A DNA stretch of 64,000 nucleotides from Acidobacteriota bacterium. GTDB taxonomy: Bacteria; Acidobacteriota; Thermoanaerobaculia; Multivoradales; Multivoraceae. The stretch covers positions 1-64,000 of the forward strand of contig JAJCXN010000028.1 in the NCBI GenBank assembly GCA_029263415.1, written 5' to 3'. Made by a program: the position numbers and the translations under genes. The stretch's first letter is position 1. The number at the start of each line of letters is the position of its first letter. Positions 8,813-17,041 of this stretch are shown piece after piece. The notes beneath the pieces were generated by a model. That model made no database searches, had not been told where the DNA came from, and worked only from the letters and a program-made list of their open reading frames with translations.

Positions 8813-9297
8813 CGCTTCGCTCTGTCATCAGAACTGCCAAAGGAGCGACGAATGCGGCGGCCCAGCGTGCGCACAGCGTATTTCGCTCCCCACCCCAAGG
8901 CATAGAGTCTCTGAGCTGGACCGACGTGAACAGGCGTAAAGCCCTCTCCATCGAGCGTTCGAACACCGTTCACCACACCCAACACGTCGCCCAGCGGGAC
9001 TTCGGCATCAAACCCTTCGCCGTCATCAGGTCGGGTAACAGCGAGTCGGTGCCAGCGCCCAACTCGGTCGCGCCAAGGGCGAGTTCCGAGATAGCGATGG
9101 ACGACCAGGCTGCCGTCTTTGCGCACCAGAGCGACGATGTCGCCAGGTCGTGATCTCCGAGGTTCCACCTCGACCTGCCAACCATGCTCCAGCACCGGGG
9201 CCATGCAATTGCCGTTCACTTGGACCACCACACGATCGCCCCGCAACATGTCAGCGACTGCGCGGCGTCTTTCAAGGTGTTCGTCACTGATTCGCAC
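8809..9297 (-). CDS. S24/S26 signal-peptidase-like protein with Cys at the catalytic Ser position
   Basis: About 162 residues with a signal-peptidase/LexA-like beta fold. The box that normally reads GxSMxP is G29-N-C31-M-A-P34, so the nucleophile position is Cys. RPGDIVALVRKDGSLVVHRYLG follows, in which His67 stands where signal peptidases have the Lys base. There is no N-terminal membrane anchor, and a basic region plus possible C-terminal amphipathic helix ends the protein. Either it is a non-peptidase relative or it uses altered chemistry. The GTG at 9297 was chosen for an upstream GAGG; an ATG at 9249 is the alternative. It overlaps the ligase gene by 14 bases and the kinase gene by four, inside the radical SAM operon. 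Confidence 0.75.
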   Translation of the reverse strand: MRISDEHLERRRAVADMLRGDRVVVQVNGNCMAPVLEHGWQVEVEPRRSRPGDIVALVRKDGSLVVHRYLGTRPWRDRVGRWHRLAVTRPDDGEGFDAEVPLGDVLGVVNGVRTLDGEGFTPVHVGPAQRLYALGWGAKYAVRTLGRRIRRSFGSSDDRAKR

Positions 9298-11227
9298 GCG
9301 GTCGGCCTCGTCTCGAGCGGGCTGCCGGAAAATGCCCCATGACCTCATCGCGCACGCTATCGAACTCGCCCCGGTCGAGTACCCGGCGGCGCAGCCGATC
9401 AAGGCGAACGCCCCGCACCAGCATGGCCACCGCCTCATCACGCCGGCCCAGTTGCAACAAGGCCCGGCCCATGTTGAAAATTGTCTCAGGTCTAGGAGCG
9501 ATGTCCAACGACTTTTGGTACCACGGCTCCGCCAACTCAGGCTCTCGGAGTAGGAGATGGTAGCCGGCGATCGCCAACGGGATGCGTTCATCCCACGGCG
9601 TTGACTCGCCGGCACGTTCGAGCGGCGCCAACAGCGACTTCAACACAGTCGGATAGACACGACCTTGCTGCGCCATCGAGGTGGCCGTTGATTCAGCCAA
9701 CAGCAACATTGAAGACGCGCGAAGTCGCCGCTGCGACACAGCCATCGACCACATGAGAAGCATCAGCGCCACCGCAACTCCCGCCCACCGTGGCCCACTC
9801 CAAGACCCAGGCCCCGCCACCTTCTCTGCGTTTGGCGCCTCGGCGATCTCAGCCTTCTGGCCACCCAGCATCGCCGCAATCAGCAAGACCCATGGGTAGG
9901 CCAACAACGCCGTTCGGAACGGGAAGTAGGTCGCGCATGCAGTCACCAGAGCCAGTAGCAGCGCAATGACCAGCGATCGCTCAAGCCGCACCTCGAAGTC
10001 CGACTCGCGCTCATCCACGCTCGTCGCCGGCGACTCAAAATAGTGCGACCGTATGGTCTTGGCTGCAACAAAAAGGCAAGCCAGCAACACGAGCATGCCC
10101 AGCCAACCGGTTTCTGCACTCCACTCCAGGAACTCGTTGTGGGCATTGGAGAAGGTCGACTTGCCAACGTGGCGTTGAAAGAAGCTCCCGCCCGCTTCCA
10201 CAAGGGCCTCCTTCGCCGGCGTGAACTCGGCGATGAAACCACCGAACCCAATTCCCAAGACCGGCCTCTCCTGCAGCATGTAGGCTGCAGCTTTCCAACC
10301 GTCGGTACGCCCTGTCGTCAGCTCATCGATCTGCCCTTGGACCAGGAACCCGCCCTTCTCCTTAACGCGACCGCCAAGCGGGGACAGCAATACCCCAACG
10401 AGCAGCACCACGGCTGCTACCACCAACCCAACTCGCACCTTGCGGCTGATCGGAGCGCTCAAGCACTGCACCATCGCGCACAGCACCACAGCACCAATTG
10501 CGGTCGCTGTCTCTGTCGCAAGAATCCCGGCGATCAAGAGCAACCCTGTTACGACCCAGAATCCGAGGGCCCTCCTAGAACCACCAGTCGCGACCCGGCG
10601 CAAGCTCCGATGAATGCACACGCTCACCGGCAGCGACATGAACATGGCCGCTTCGCCGACATTGCCGATCAAGCCCGTCATCTGAATCCGCTCTAAAGAC
10701 ACGCTGAGGTCGAATGGTCGCCACAGATCGAACCGTTGCAAGAGAACTAGTACCGCGGTGACCACGCCCGGCAGAAGCGTCCACCCCAGGACCCGCTCGA
10801 CCTTCAGCGATCTGGTGCCCCACGCCAACATCACAATGAGCGCAGCTCCAAAGTTCCAAAGAGCAATGCGACCATGCATCGGATGCGGCCCAAGCAACGC
10901 TGAGAGCGCCGCTATGCCAAACAAGGGCCCCGCGATGAGGAGCAGCGTCCTTGATTTGCGCCACTCCAAAAGGCCAGCAGACGACAAACCCAGTAACCCC
11001 ACTGACAACAGCATCAGAGCCTCAGCCACTGCCAGTTTCGGTAGCCGAAACTCGTCAGCGATACCCGGCAGCACGACCAACGAAGGCAGCAGGAGACCGA
11101 GAGCCGCGCACCAAGTCGCCAACCGCTCAAACGACAATCGACGCACCAAGGATCGCTTGCGCTTTGCGCCCGAACGAGCCCGGCGCTGCTTGCCGCTTGG
11201 TCCCTTTTTTCTGCGCTTCTTGACCAC
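9284..11227 (-). CDS. O-antigen ligase/polymerase family protein with C-terminal TPR
   Basis: 647 residues. A strongly basic N-terminus (about 30 residues) precedes roughly twelve membrane helices with the periplasmic Wzy_C/WaaL region (GIGFGGF, NAHNEFLEWSAETG near 330-400). The periplasmic or C-terminal tail (about 520-647) has TPR-like helices, for example AEPWYQKSLDIAP and FNMGRALLQLGRRDEAV. Such proteins polymerise repeat units, ligate glycan to lipid A core, or glycosylate proteins; sequence alone does not separate these. Start is GTG. It lies 67 bases after the VanZ-like gene and overlaps the S24/S26-like gene downstream, so it is the entry to the tightly overlapping radical SAM block. 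One of three such proteins in this locus. Confidence 0.88.
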   Translation of the reverse strand: MVKKRRKKGPSGKQRRARSGAKRKRSLVRRLSFERLATWCAALGLLLPSLVVLPGIADEFRLPKLAVAEALMLLSVGLLGLSSAGLLEWRKSRTLLLIAGPLFGIAALSALLGPHPMHGRIALWNFGAALIVMLAWGTRSLKVERVLGWTLLPGVVTAVLVLLQRFDLWRPFDLSVSLERIQMTGLIGNVGEAAMFMSLPVSVCIHRSLRRVATGGSRRALGFWVVTGLLLIAGILATETATAIGAVVLCAMVQCLSAPISRKVRVGLVVAAVVLLVGVLLSPLGGRVKEKGGFLVQGQIDELTTGRTDGWKAAAYMLQERPVLGIGFGGFIAEFTPAKEALVEAGGSFFQRHVGKSTFSNAHNEFLEWSAETGWLGMLVLLACLFVAAKTIRSHYFESPATSVDERESDFEVRLERSLVIALLLALVTACATYFPFRTALLAYPWVLLIAAMLGGQKAEIAEAPNAEKVAGPGSWSGPRWAGVAVALMLLMWSMAVSQRRLRASSMLLLAESTATSMAQQGRVYPTVLKSLLAPLERAGESTPWDERIPLAIAGYHLLLREPELAEPWYQKSLDIAPRPETIFNMGRALLQLGRRDEAVAMLVRGVRLDRLRRRVLDRGEFDSVRDEVMGHFPAARSRRGRPRANQ

Positions 11228-11294
11228 TAGTGAGGAGTCTCGTACCGCTCAATCGCGAATGAGCTGTGAGCATAGCCCTTCATGGACGCTTTGC

Positions 11295-11696
11295 TCACTG
11301 CCTCATTCGTCGCAGCAACAGCCACCACGGTAAGCACACTGCCAGGCAGCCGAAACCGTCGGCAACCAGATCGGTCCACTCTGCCCCTCTGGTCGGCACC
11401 GCGATCTGGAGACCTTCGATCACGATCGCGTACACCATCAACAAGACAAACAGTCTCGCCGCCTCGCCCAGCGGCGATGCAGCCACGGCTTCCGTGCGTG
11501 AAAGGGACTGCTGGCCAAGCGCCCAAAGGCCCAGAAACATCAACACGGCAAAAACCACGGCATGCGCCAACTTGTCGCCCGCTATCGGCAACCGCGACAG
11601 CAGTGATGGCATCTCAGGACCCGCTGGAAGCCAGCCAACGGGCATCAAGAACCCCACAGTCGCTAGAGCCAGCGCGAGGCCGAACGGGCGCCACAT
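11295..11696 (-). CDS. VanZ-like membrane protein
   Basis: Small membrane protein of 133 residues with about four hydrophobic helices and the VanZ pattern: GDKLAHAVVFAVLMFLGLW in the second helix, then AIVIEGLQIAVPTRGAEWTDLVADGFGC. VanZ-like proteins often sit in exopolysaccharide and exosortase-type loci; their biochemical role is not established. The ATG at 11696 follows the PAPS synthetase stop by 19 bases, so they are probably co-transcribed. A second, much larger VanZ-like protein is encoded at 56758. Confidence 0.8.
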   Translation of the reverse strand: MWRPFGLALALATVGFLMPVGWLPAGPEMPSLLSRLPIAGDKLAHAVVFAVLMFLGLWALGQQSLSRTEAVAASPLGEAARLFVLLMVYAIVIEGLQIAVPTRGAEWTDLVADGFGCLAVCLPWWLLLRRMRQ

Positions 11697-11715
11697 CGCC
11701 GCCCTCACCTCTCGA

Positions 11716-13449
11716 TCAACGGCGACCGATGAAGCCTTGCTTCTCGAGGTAGAGAACGATTTCCTGAGCCGACTCCTCTGGCGAAAGATCAGAGGTGTCC
11801 AAGCGAATTTGCGGCGCCTCGGGCACTTCATACGGATCGGAGACACCGGTGAAGGAACCGATCAATCCCGCCCGAGCCTTGGCGTACAAGCCCTTGCGAT
11901 CGCGCTGTTCACAGATCTCAATTGGTGTTGCCACATGCACAAGTACGTAGCCACCGAGCGGCTCGATCATCTCGCGAACCTCTTCACGAACCCGCTCGTA
12001 GGGCGCGATCGGAGCACAAATAGCGATGCCACCGTTCTTGGTGATCTCAGACGCCACGTAGCCGATGCGCTTGATGTTGATGTCGCGATGTTCCTTGGAA
12101 AAACCAAGTTCCTTGGACAGATTGGTGCGCACAACATCGCCGTCAAGCAAGGTGACTGGACGCCCACCCATTTCGAGCAGCTTGACCATCAGCACATTGG
12201 CGACGGTGGACTTGCCCGATCCTGAGAGCCCTGTGAAGAACACTGTGAATCCTTGCCGTGAGCGCGGCGGATGGCTGCGCTGCAGCTCCGCAGCCACGTC
12301 TGGGAAGGTGAACCACTCAGGAATCTCGGCGCCGCGAGCAAGTCGATCACGCAGTTCGGTGCCTGAGATCGACAACGTCCGCGTGCCCTCTTCAACTGCG
12401 TCGATGGGCTCGTAGCTATCGCGATTCTCGACATACACCATCATCTGGAAGGGCACCATCTTGACCCCGATCTCCTCCTCATGCTGGCTCAGCAATTCCT
12501 GAGCTTCGTAGGGGCCATAGAACGGATTACCTGCCGAGTCGCTACCGGGACCGGCGTGATCGCGACCAACGATAAAGTGGGTGCAGCCGTAATTCTTGCG
12601 AATAATCGCATGCCAGACCGCTTCTCTTGGTCCCGCCATGCGCATTGCCAGTGGCAGCAGCGAGAGCATTGCGGTGTTACCCGGATAGTGCCGCATGATG
12701 CGCTTGTAACAACGCACTCTGGTGTAGTGATCGAGATCGCCGGGCTTGGTTTGCCCAACAACCGGATGCACCAACAGGTTGGCTTGCAGGTCACGCGACG
12801 CACGCAGGGTCAGCTCGAAATGAGCGCGATGCATGGGATTGCGCGTCTGGAATGCAACGGTGTTGCGCCAGCCAAGTCGCTCGAATTCGGCGCGCAGTCG
12901 CTGCGGCGTGTGGCGGAGCTGCTTATAGTCATACCAAGTCGGCAATTGCAGACCTTCGACCTTACCGCCCAAGAGCACGTCTTCGGTGCGCTCGTGCAAG
13001 TGCTTGACGCCCGGGTGTTCGAGACTAGTGGTGCCGTAGACATGCTTGGCCTCGAAGTCACGGTCATTGTCGAAGATGTCCTCAACATTCAACACTGCGA
13101 GCATGACGCCTTCGAGGTCGCGCAAAGCAACCAAGGGGGTCTCGCCGTCATCCGACTTGAGACCCTCAGCGAACTCACGACTCACATCAAGGGTGATCGG
13201 AATCGGCCAGATAGCACCCGAGGGTAGTCTCATGTCACGCGCGACTGACGCGACCTCTGCGCTGGTCATGAAACCCTCAAGCGGTGAGAAGCCACCGTTG
13301 ACCAAGAGTTCGAGATCGCAGATCTGGCGCTGATTGAGCGTCAGCGAGGGAAAGTCCTGGGAAGCAGCCGTAAGTTCACTAGACCTGGCAGCGTCAGCCA
13401 CCAGGTTCACGAGGCTGCCACCGTGGGGGGAAATCAGGCGGTCGGTCAT
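11716..13449 (-). CDS. sat-cysC: Bifunctional sulfate adenylyltransferase/adenylylsulfate kinase (PAPS synthetase)
   Basis: Makes adenylylsulfate from sulfate and ATP, then phosphorylates it to PAPS. The ATP-sulfurylase part (1-390) has a PUA-like start, the catalytic NPMHRAHF motif near 205 and HFIVGRDHAGPG near 290. The APS-kinase part (about 395-577) has the P-loop GLSGSGKST near 406 and LLDGDVVR. Both motif sets are intact. It heads the minus-strand exopolysaccharide operon, with no cysH, cysI or sulfate transporter beside it. That context makes supply of PAPS for glycan or lipid sulfation possible, although no sulfotransferase was recognised in the window; plain sulfate assimilation is the conservative reading. 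Confidence 0.94.
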   Translation of the reverse strand: MTDRLISPHGGSLVNLVADAARSSELTAASQDFPSLTLNQRQICDLELLVNGGFSPLEGFMTSAEVASVARDMRLPSGAIWPIPITLDVSREFAEGLKSDDGETPLVALRDLEGVMLAVLNVEDIFDNDRDFEAKHVYGTTSLEHPGVKHLHERTEDVLLGGKVEGLQLPTWYDYKQLRHTPQRLRAEFERLGWRNTVAFQTRNPMHRAHFELTLRASRDLQANLLVHPVVGQTKPGDLDHYTRVRCYKRIMRHYPGNTAMLSLLPLAMRMAGPREAVWHAIIRKNYGCTHFIVGRDHAGPGSDSAGNPFYGPYEAQELLSQHEEEIGVKMVPFQMMVYVENRDSYEPIDAVEEGTRTLSISGTELRDRLARGAEIPEWFTFPDVAAELQRSHPPRSRQGFTVFFTGLSGSGKSTVANVLMVKLLEMGGRPVTLLDGDVVRTNLSKELGFSKEHRDINIKRIGYVASEITKNGGIAICAPIAPYERVREEVREMIEPLGGYVLVHVATPIEICEQRDRKGLYAKARAGLIGSFTGVSDPYEVPEAPQIRLDTSDLSPEESAQEIVLYLEKQGFIGRR

Positions 13450-13616
13450 GTTGACTCCGGAAGTGTCGAATGGGTCGATAATGGAAGCTGTGCTTGAGCG
13501 ACCGTGCTAGGTCTAGCTAGGTGCGGACGCAATTTGGACAACGATTCACAAGGTGCTGCGCTGAAGCACTCGCGTTTGAGCATCGCCGAGCAAGCACTGG
13601 GAGTAGGATCTCAAGA

Positions 13617-13632
13617 ACACTCGTAAGAGTGT
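13617..13632. promoter_or_regulatory. Inverted repeat between divergent sat-cysC and the secreted TPR-like gene
   Basis: Perfect 6-bp inverted repeat ACACTC/GAGTGT with a 4-base spacer, in the 277-base region between the divergent genes starting at 13449 and 13727. The position fits an operator or a 5' leader hairpin of the plus-strand gene. The rest of that region shows nothing I can assign. Confidence 0.25.
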
Positions 13633-13726
13633 CCGAACCAGCGGCGGCTAAGCTTATCTTCAAAACCCCAGCAGGCGCCCAGAAAGTCGCTCCGCTTCAC
13701 AACGTCTGAAATCACACCAACGCTCC

Positions 13727-15373
13727 ATGACACTGATTAGCAAGCTCGCCATCTCGGCTGTAGCGGTCAGCCTCCTTGCAATAGGGGCACTCGACCTGCG
13801 CCATCACGACGCGCAGCGTCAACGTCTTCACACGATCTACCAAGAGACAGGCCTAGCCGCGACCGAGGAGCAACTGGGGCAGCTACTCAACCGTGACCCC
13901 GATGCGATCGAGTCGACCGACCGCCTGGCGCTAGCCCTCATCGCTCAGCTGCTGGACCCAAGATCCCGTCAAGCTGCTGCCTCGCCCAAAGAGCTTCAGT
14001 CGCTCTTTGAGGCACAGATCAAACACCTGGACGTGGCCGAACAGCTAGCGCGGGAGTCGATCAAGCAGCGGCCAAACTCATGGCGGGCACTAACTGCGAT
14101 TGGCGCAGCGATCTATCTTCGGCGCTCGTTCGCTCGCGACGACCGCTTGGTACGCAACTACCGGGACTGGGAGAGGCCGCTCGAAAGTGCGCGTGCGCTT
14201 GCACCGGCACGCGCCGAACCCAGTCGCTTCTTGACCATGGCCTACCTCGAAGTGTGGCCAATGCTCTCCAAGGAAAAGCAGCAACTCACGCGCGACTTGC
14301 TCAAAACCAGCCTTTCAGACCCAGCTGTGTATCGCGTCACCATCGAGCCGTGGCTCGCAGTCGCAGACAACGATCTGGATGCGCTCGGCCTGCTGCCAGT
14401 AGAGGGTTGGGTGTTCAAAGACCTCCGAGTCCGCTTCACGACGCGTGGCAATCTCGAATTGGCGGTGGAAGCCAATCGGCGCTTCCGGCGGCGAATCGCA
14501 GAGGAGACCCAGGAGCAATTGGCACTGATCCAAAAAGCAAACGCACGAGGCGACATCATCGGCGCTCGCAAGCAGGTCGACAGAGCTCTCGGGCAGCTGC
14601 CGGTCGACCAGGGCTATGCATCCCAGGCTCAGGCACTTCTGCAATCGTTGCCCGCTGGACCGCTTGCGACCAACTTTGCCGGAAACGTCGCCGTCTGGAT
14701 GAACTTCAATTCAGAACAATGTCTCAGGTCCCATTGCGCGTTCGCCACTGATCTGGTGAAACGGCTGTTCTATACGGTGCCATCAGATGCTCGCGGCCTA
14801 CGAGCTCGACTTGCACTGGCCGACCTCAACGGCGCTAACAGCGCCGAACTGAAGTTAGAGCAGCGTTGCTCTCGGGAGGCCCGCGTTTACTGGCTGCACA
14901 AGGCAAAGTTTCTACTCGAACGTGGTCAAGTCAGTGACGCTAGAACCGCCCTTCTCAGTTGCCCCGTTGCCCCCCAACGCCAGGAGCGTGAACTCTTGTA
15001 CCAGCGGCTGTTCGAGTCTTTGCGACCAAGCAACACGCCCGCGCAAGCCGTCACCGTCTTCGGTACCAGCGTGCGCCCCCACATCGCTGAATACCATCCA
15101 CCGACGCAGTCGATCGAGTTCGCACTTCCGCGAGGCGACTATGAAATCGAACTCGTGCCCACCGTTGCAGATGAACGCCACAGCCTGATCGAACTGCTCG
15201 TGGACGGCGCCGTGATCGCCACGATGGCGGTCGGGCCGGAGCTGAGACCCCAGGCTGTGCGAGTTTCCGCCACCGGCTTTCCCCAACAGCTCACTCAAAG
15301 GCTCGTTGCTGGACAACCCAAGCGGCTCCGCTTCAGCGAAGCGCTGCCGGTGGGCCCGGCAAGACAACTCTAG
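13727..15373 (+). CDS. Uncharacterised exported protein with TPR-like helices
   Basis: 548 residues starting with one hydrophobic segment (about 4-21), which is a signal anchor or uncleaved signal peptide; the remainder should be periplasmic. Helical repeats resembling TPR are visible (AEQLARESIKQRPNSWRALTAIG near 107, further helix pairs to about 430). A beta-rich C-terminal module follows (about 440-548), with the carbohydrate-binding-like IEFALPRGDYEIELVPTV and IELLVDGAVIATM. I do not recognise the family. Its stop shares a CTAG with the stop of the convergent ligase/polymerase gene. That pairing suggests a partner role in polymerisation or ligation of the exopolysaccharide; this is inference from context. 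Confidence 0.75.
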   Translation: MTLISKLAISAVAVSLLAIGALDLRHHDAQRQRLHTIYQETGLAATEEQLGQLLNRDPDAIESTDRLALALIAQLLDPRSRQAAASPKELQSLFEAQIKHLDVAEQLARESIKQRPNSWRALTAIGAAIYLRRSFARDDRLVRNYRDWERPLESARALAPARAEPSRFLTMAYLEVWPMLSKEKQQLTRDLLKTSLSDPAVYRVTIEPWLAVADNDLDALGLLPVEGWVFKDLRVRFTTRGNLELAVEANRRFRRRIAEETQEQLALIQKANARGDIIGARKQVDRALGQLPVDQGYASQAQALLQSLPAGPLATNFAGNVAVWMNFNSEQCLRSHCAFATDLVKRLFYTVPSDARGLRARLALADLNGANSAELKLEQRCSREARVYWLHKAKFLLERGQVSDARTALLSCPVAPQRQERELLYQRLFESLRPSNTPAQAVTVFGTSVRPHIAEYHPPTQSIEFALPRGDYEIELVPTVADERHSLIELLVDGAVIATMAVGPELRPQAVRVSATGFPQQLTQRLVAGQPKRLRFSEALPVGPARQL

Positions 15374-16839
15374 CTCGAGGCGGTCCCAGGACGGCGCGAT
15401 CTGTAAGTGACTCGCCGTGGCGCAAGCGCTACTCCCACAATCACCGCCAACGCGATGACGTTTGCAGGCATCGCTAGCGCAAAGTCGACCGAGGAGTGCA
15501 ACGTAGCCGCGATCAGTGCCCCGAGCACCGCGACCGCCGTGGCCTTGCTCTCTCTCGATTCAGAACGAGCCCTCTTCAACAACACTCCTATGACCAGCCA
15601 CAACGAGGTTGCCACCAGCCCGAATGCGACCAGCCCGCCGGTGGCGAGTAGCTCGATCCAGTCTGAATGCGCATTCCACCACTGTCCTCGAATATCAGCC
15701 GGAGCTCGCGCGGAGAACAAGGTTCGAAAGGACCCTAGACCCGCACCAAGAAGGGGGAACTCCCACCACATGCCTAGGGCGGCCTTATAGACCGGGAGTC
15801 TCGCTCCTCCGAACGCCGCCGAGGTCTGCGCTTCCCACAGTCGAACTCCCAATCCGGTGCTCATTCCCCGCCACACCAACCAACCGATGACAGAGCCACC
15901 GGCCACAAGAGCCAGCAGAGCCGTTCGCAGGTTGGTCCGGAACAACAAGATAAGTTGAACGGCCAAGGTAGCCACCATCACTGCTGCCCCAGAGCGCGAC
16001 TGGGTCAGTGCCAATCCACCTGCCAGGAGTGCCCAGACGATCCACGGCAAACCAGCGCGCAGGACCCCTAGAGAGTTGTATTCATCACTGCGGAAGCGCG
16101 AACCCGCAAGCCAGGTCCAAGCAGTAACCAGCGGGATGGCTAGGCCAAACCAGAACGCCGCATGGTTCGGGTTGACGAACGTGCCGCGGAATCTCCCGTC
16201 AGCGCCAGGCATCTCGCGCCCCCAAATGAGGTCGGCGCCACCAAACAGGCGAGGTCCGCCGTACACCGCCTGGACGATTGCTGCGCAGACCATCGCGCCA
16301 AGAACGATCTGGCGTTCGCGTCTGGACTCGAGCATGGAAGCCGCCAACAGGGCCAGCGCGGCCATCGACCAGCCCAAGGCCGACCGCTGCGAAGATTGGC
16401 TGGAGAACGACAGAGGAGCCGATCGAGGCCCCGCGGACTCGTCGCTTGCGCCCCCTTCCGACGCTGCAACTTCGGACACAGCATCGCCGGACACAACACC
16501 GTTGGACGCGCCCCCAGGCCCTGCGGCTCCGCCGGCATGAGCTACCCGCGCCATCGTCGCATGCTCCGAACTGAGCACTGAAACCAGACCTATGGGCCAC
16601 CAAAGGCTCTGAACCAGAGCCAACGCAGCCACCGCGAGGACCAGTAGAACCGGTGCTCTCACGCCACCCCACGAGCGCGCCAAGCCGCGACTCCACAGAC
16701 CAGCCACAAAGACCACCACCACCCCGGCCCACAAGATAGACCGGAACGTTGCGCCGACGCTGCCGAAAGGCATCGGCGCCCACAACAAGAGGAGGCCGAG
16801 AGCAACAGGGTAAGCAGAGAACCGGTGTCGTATCATCAT
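15370..16839 (-). CDS. O-antigen ligase/polymerase family protein
   Basis: About 489 residues with ten or more membrane helices. The Wzy_C-type region includes FRGTFVNPNHAAFWFGLAIP near 215-235 and GAGLGSFRTLF with NAHSDWIELLATGG near 370-400. Between helices three and four, at about 95-150, lies a low-complexity stretch rich in Ala, Gly, Ser and Glu that should face the periplasm. No basic tail and no TPR are fused here, unlike the relative at 9284. ATG codons at 16839 and 16836 follow an AGGCGG. It is convergent with the secreted TPR-like gene at 13727, with the two stops overlapping. Confidence 0.87.
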   Translation of the reverse strand: MMIRHRFSAYPVALGLLLLWAPMPFGSVGATFRSILWAGVVVVFVAGLWSRGLARSWGGVRAPVLLVLAVAALALVQSLWWPIGLVSVLSSEHATMARVAHAGGAAGPGGASNGVVSGDAVSEVAASEGGASDESAGPRSAPLSFSSQSSQRSALGWSMAALALLAASMLESRRERQIVLGAMVCAAIVQAVYGGPRLFGGADLIWGREMPGADGRFRGTFVNPNHAAFWFGLAIPLVTAWTWLAGSRFRSDEYNSLGVLRAGLPWIVWALLAGGLALTQSRSGAAVMVATLAVQLILLFRTNLRTALLALVAGGSVIGWLVWRGMSTGLGVRLWEAQTSAAFGGARLPVYKAALGMWWEFPLLGAGLGSFRTLFSARAPADIRGQWWNAHSDWIELLATGGLVAFGLVATSLWLVIGVLLKRARSESRESKATAVAVLGALIAATLHSSVDFALAMPANVIALAVIVGVALAPRRVTYRSRRPGTASS

Positions 16840-17041
16840 CCGCCTAAACAAAAGGGGAAAGAGCTGAGCATCGGGATGGCGGAAGGGTCGGACCGCTTGG
16901 GCTCGTGAAACCTACTGTTTCAGAAGTCCCCAGGCAACGGTGGTTTCGACCCTGCGATGGCAACGGCCAGCCCCATTGTACGCTTGACCACGCTTGGCAC
17001 CATCACCCGACAATTCAATTCCAGAGTTCGCAGAGGAACCC

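Noticed and set aside
8809-9615. 268-codon version of the S24/S26-like protein
   Set aside because: The upstream part lies inside the ligase/polymerase gene in a different frame; conserved sequence begins near 9297.
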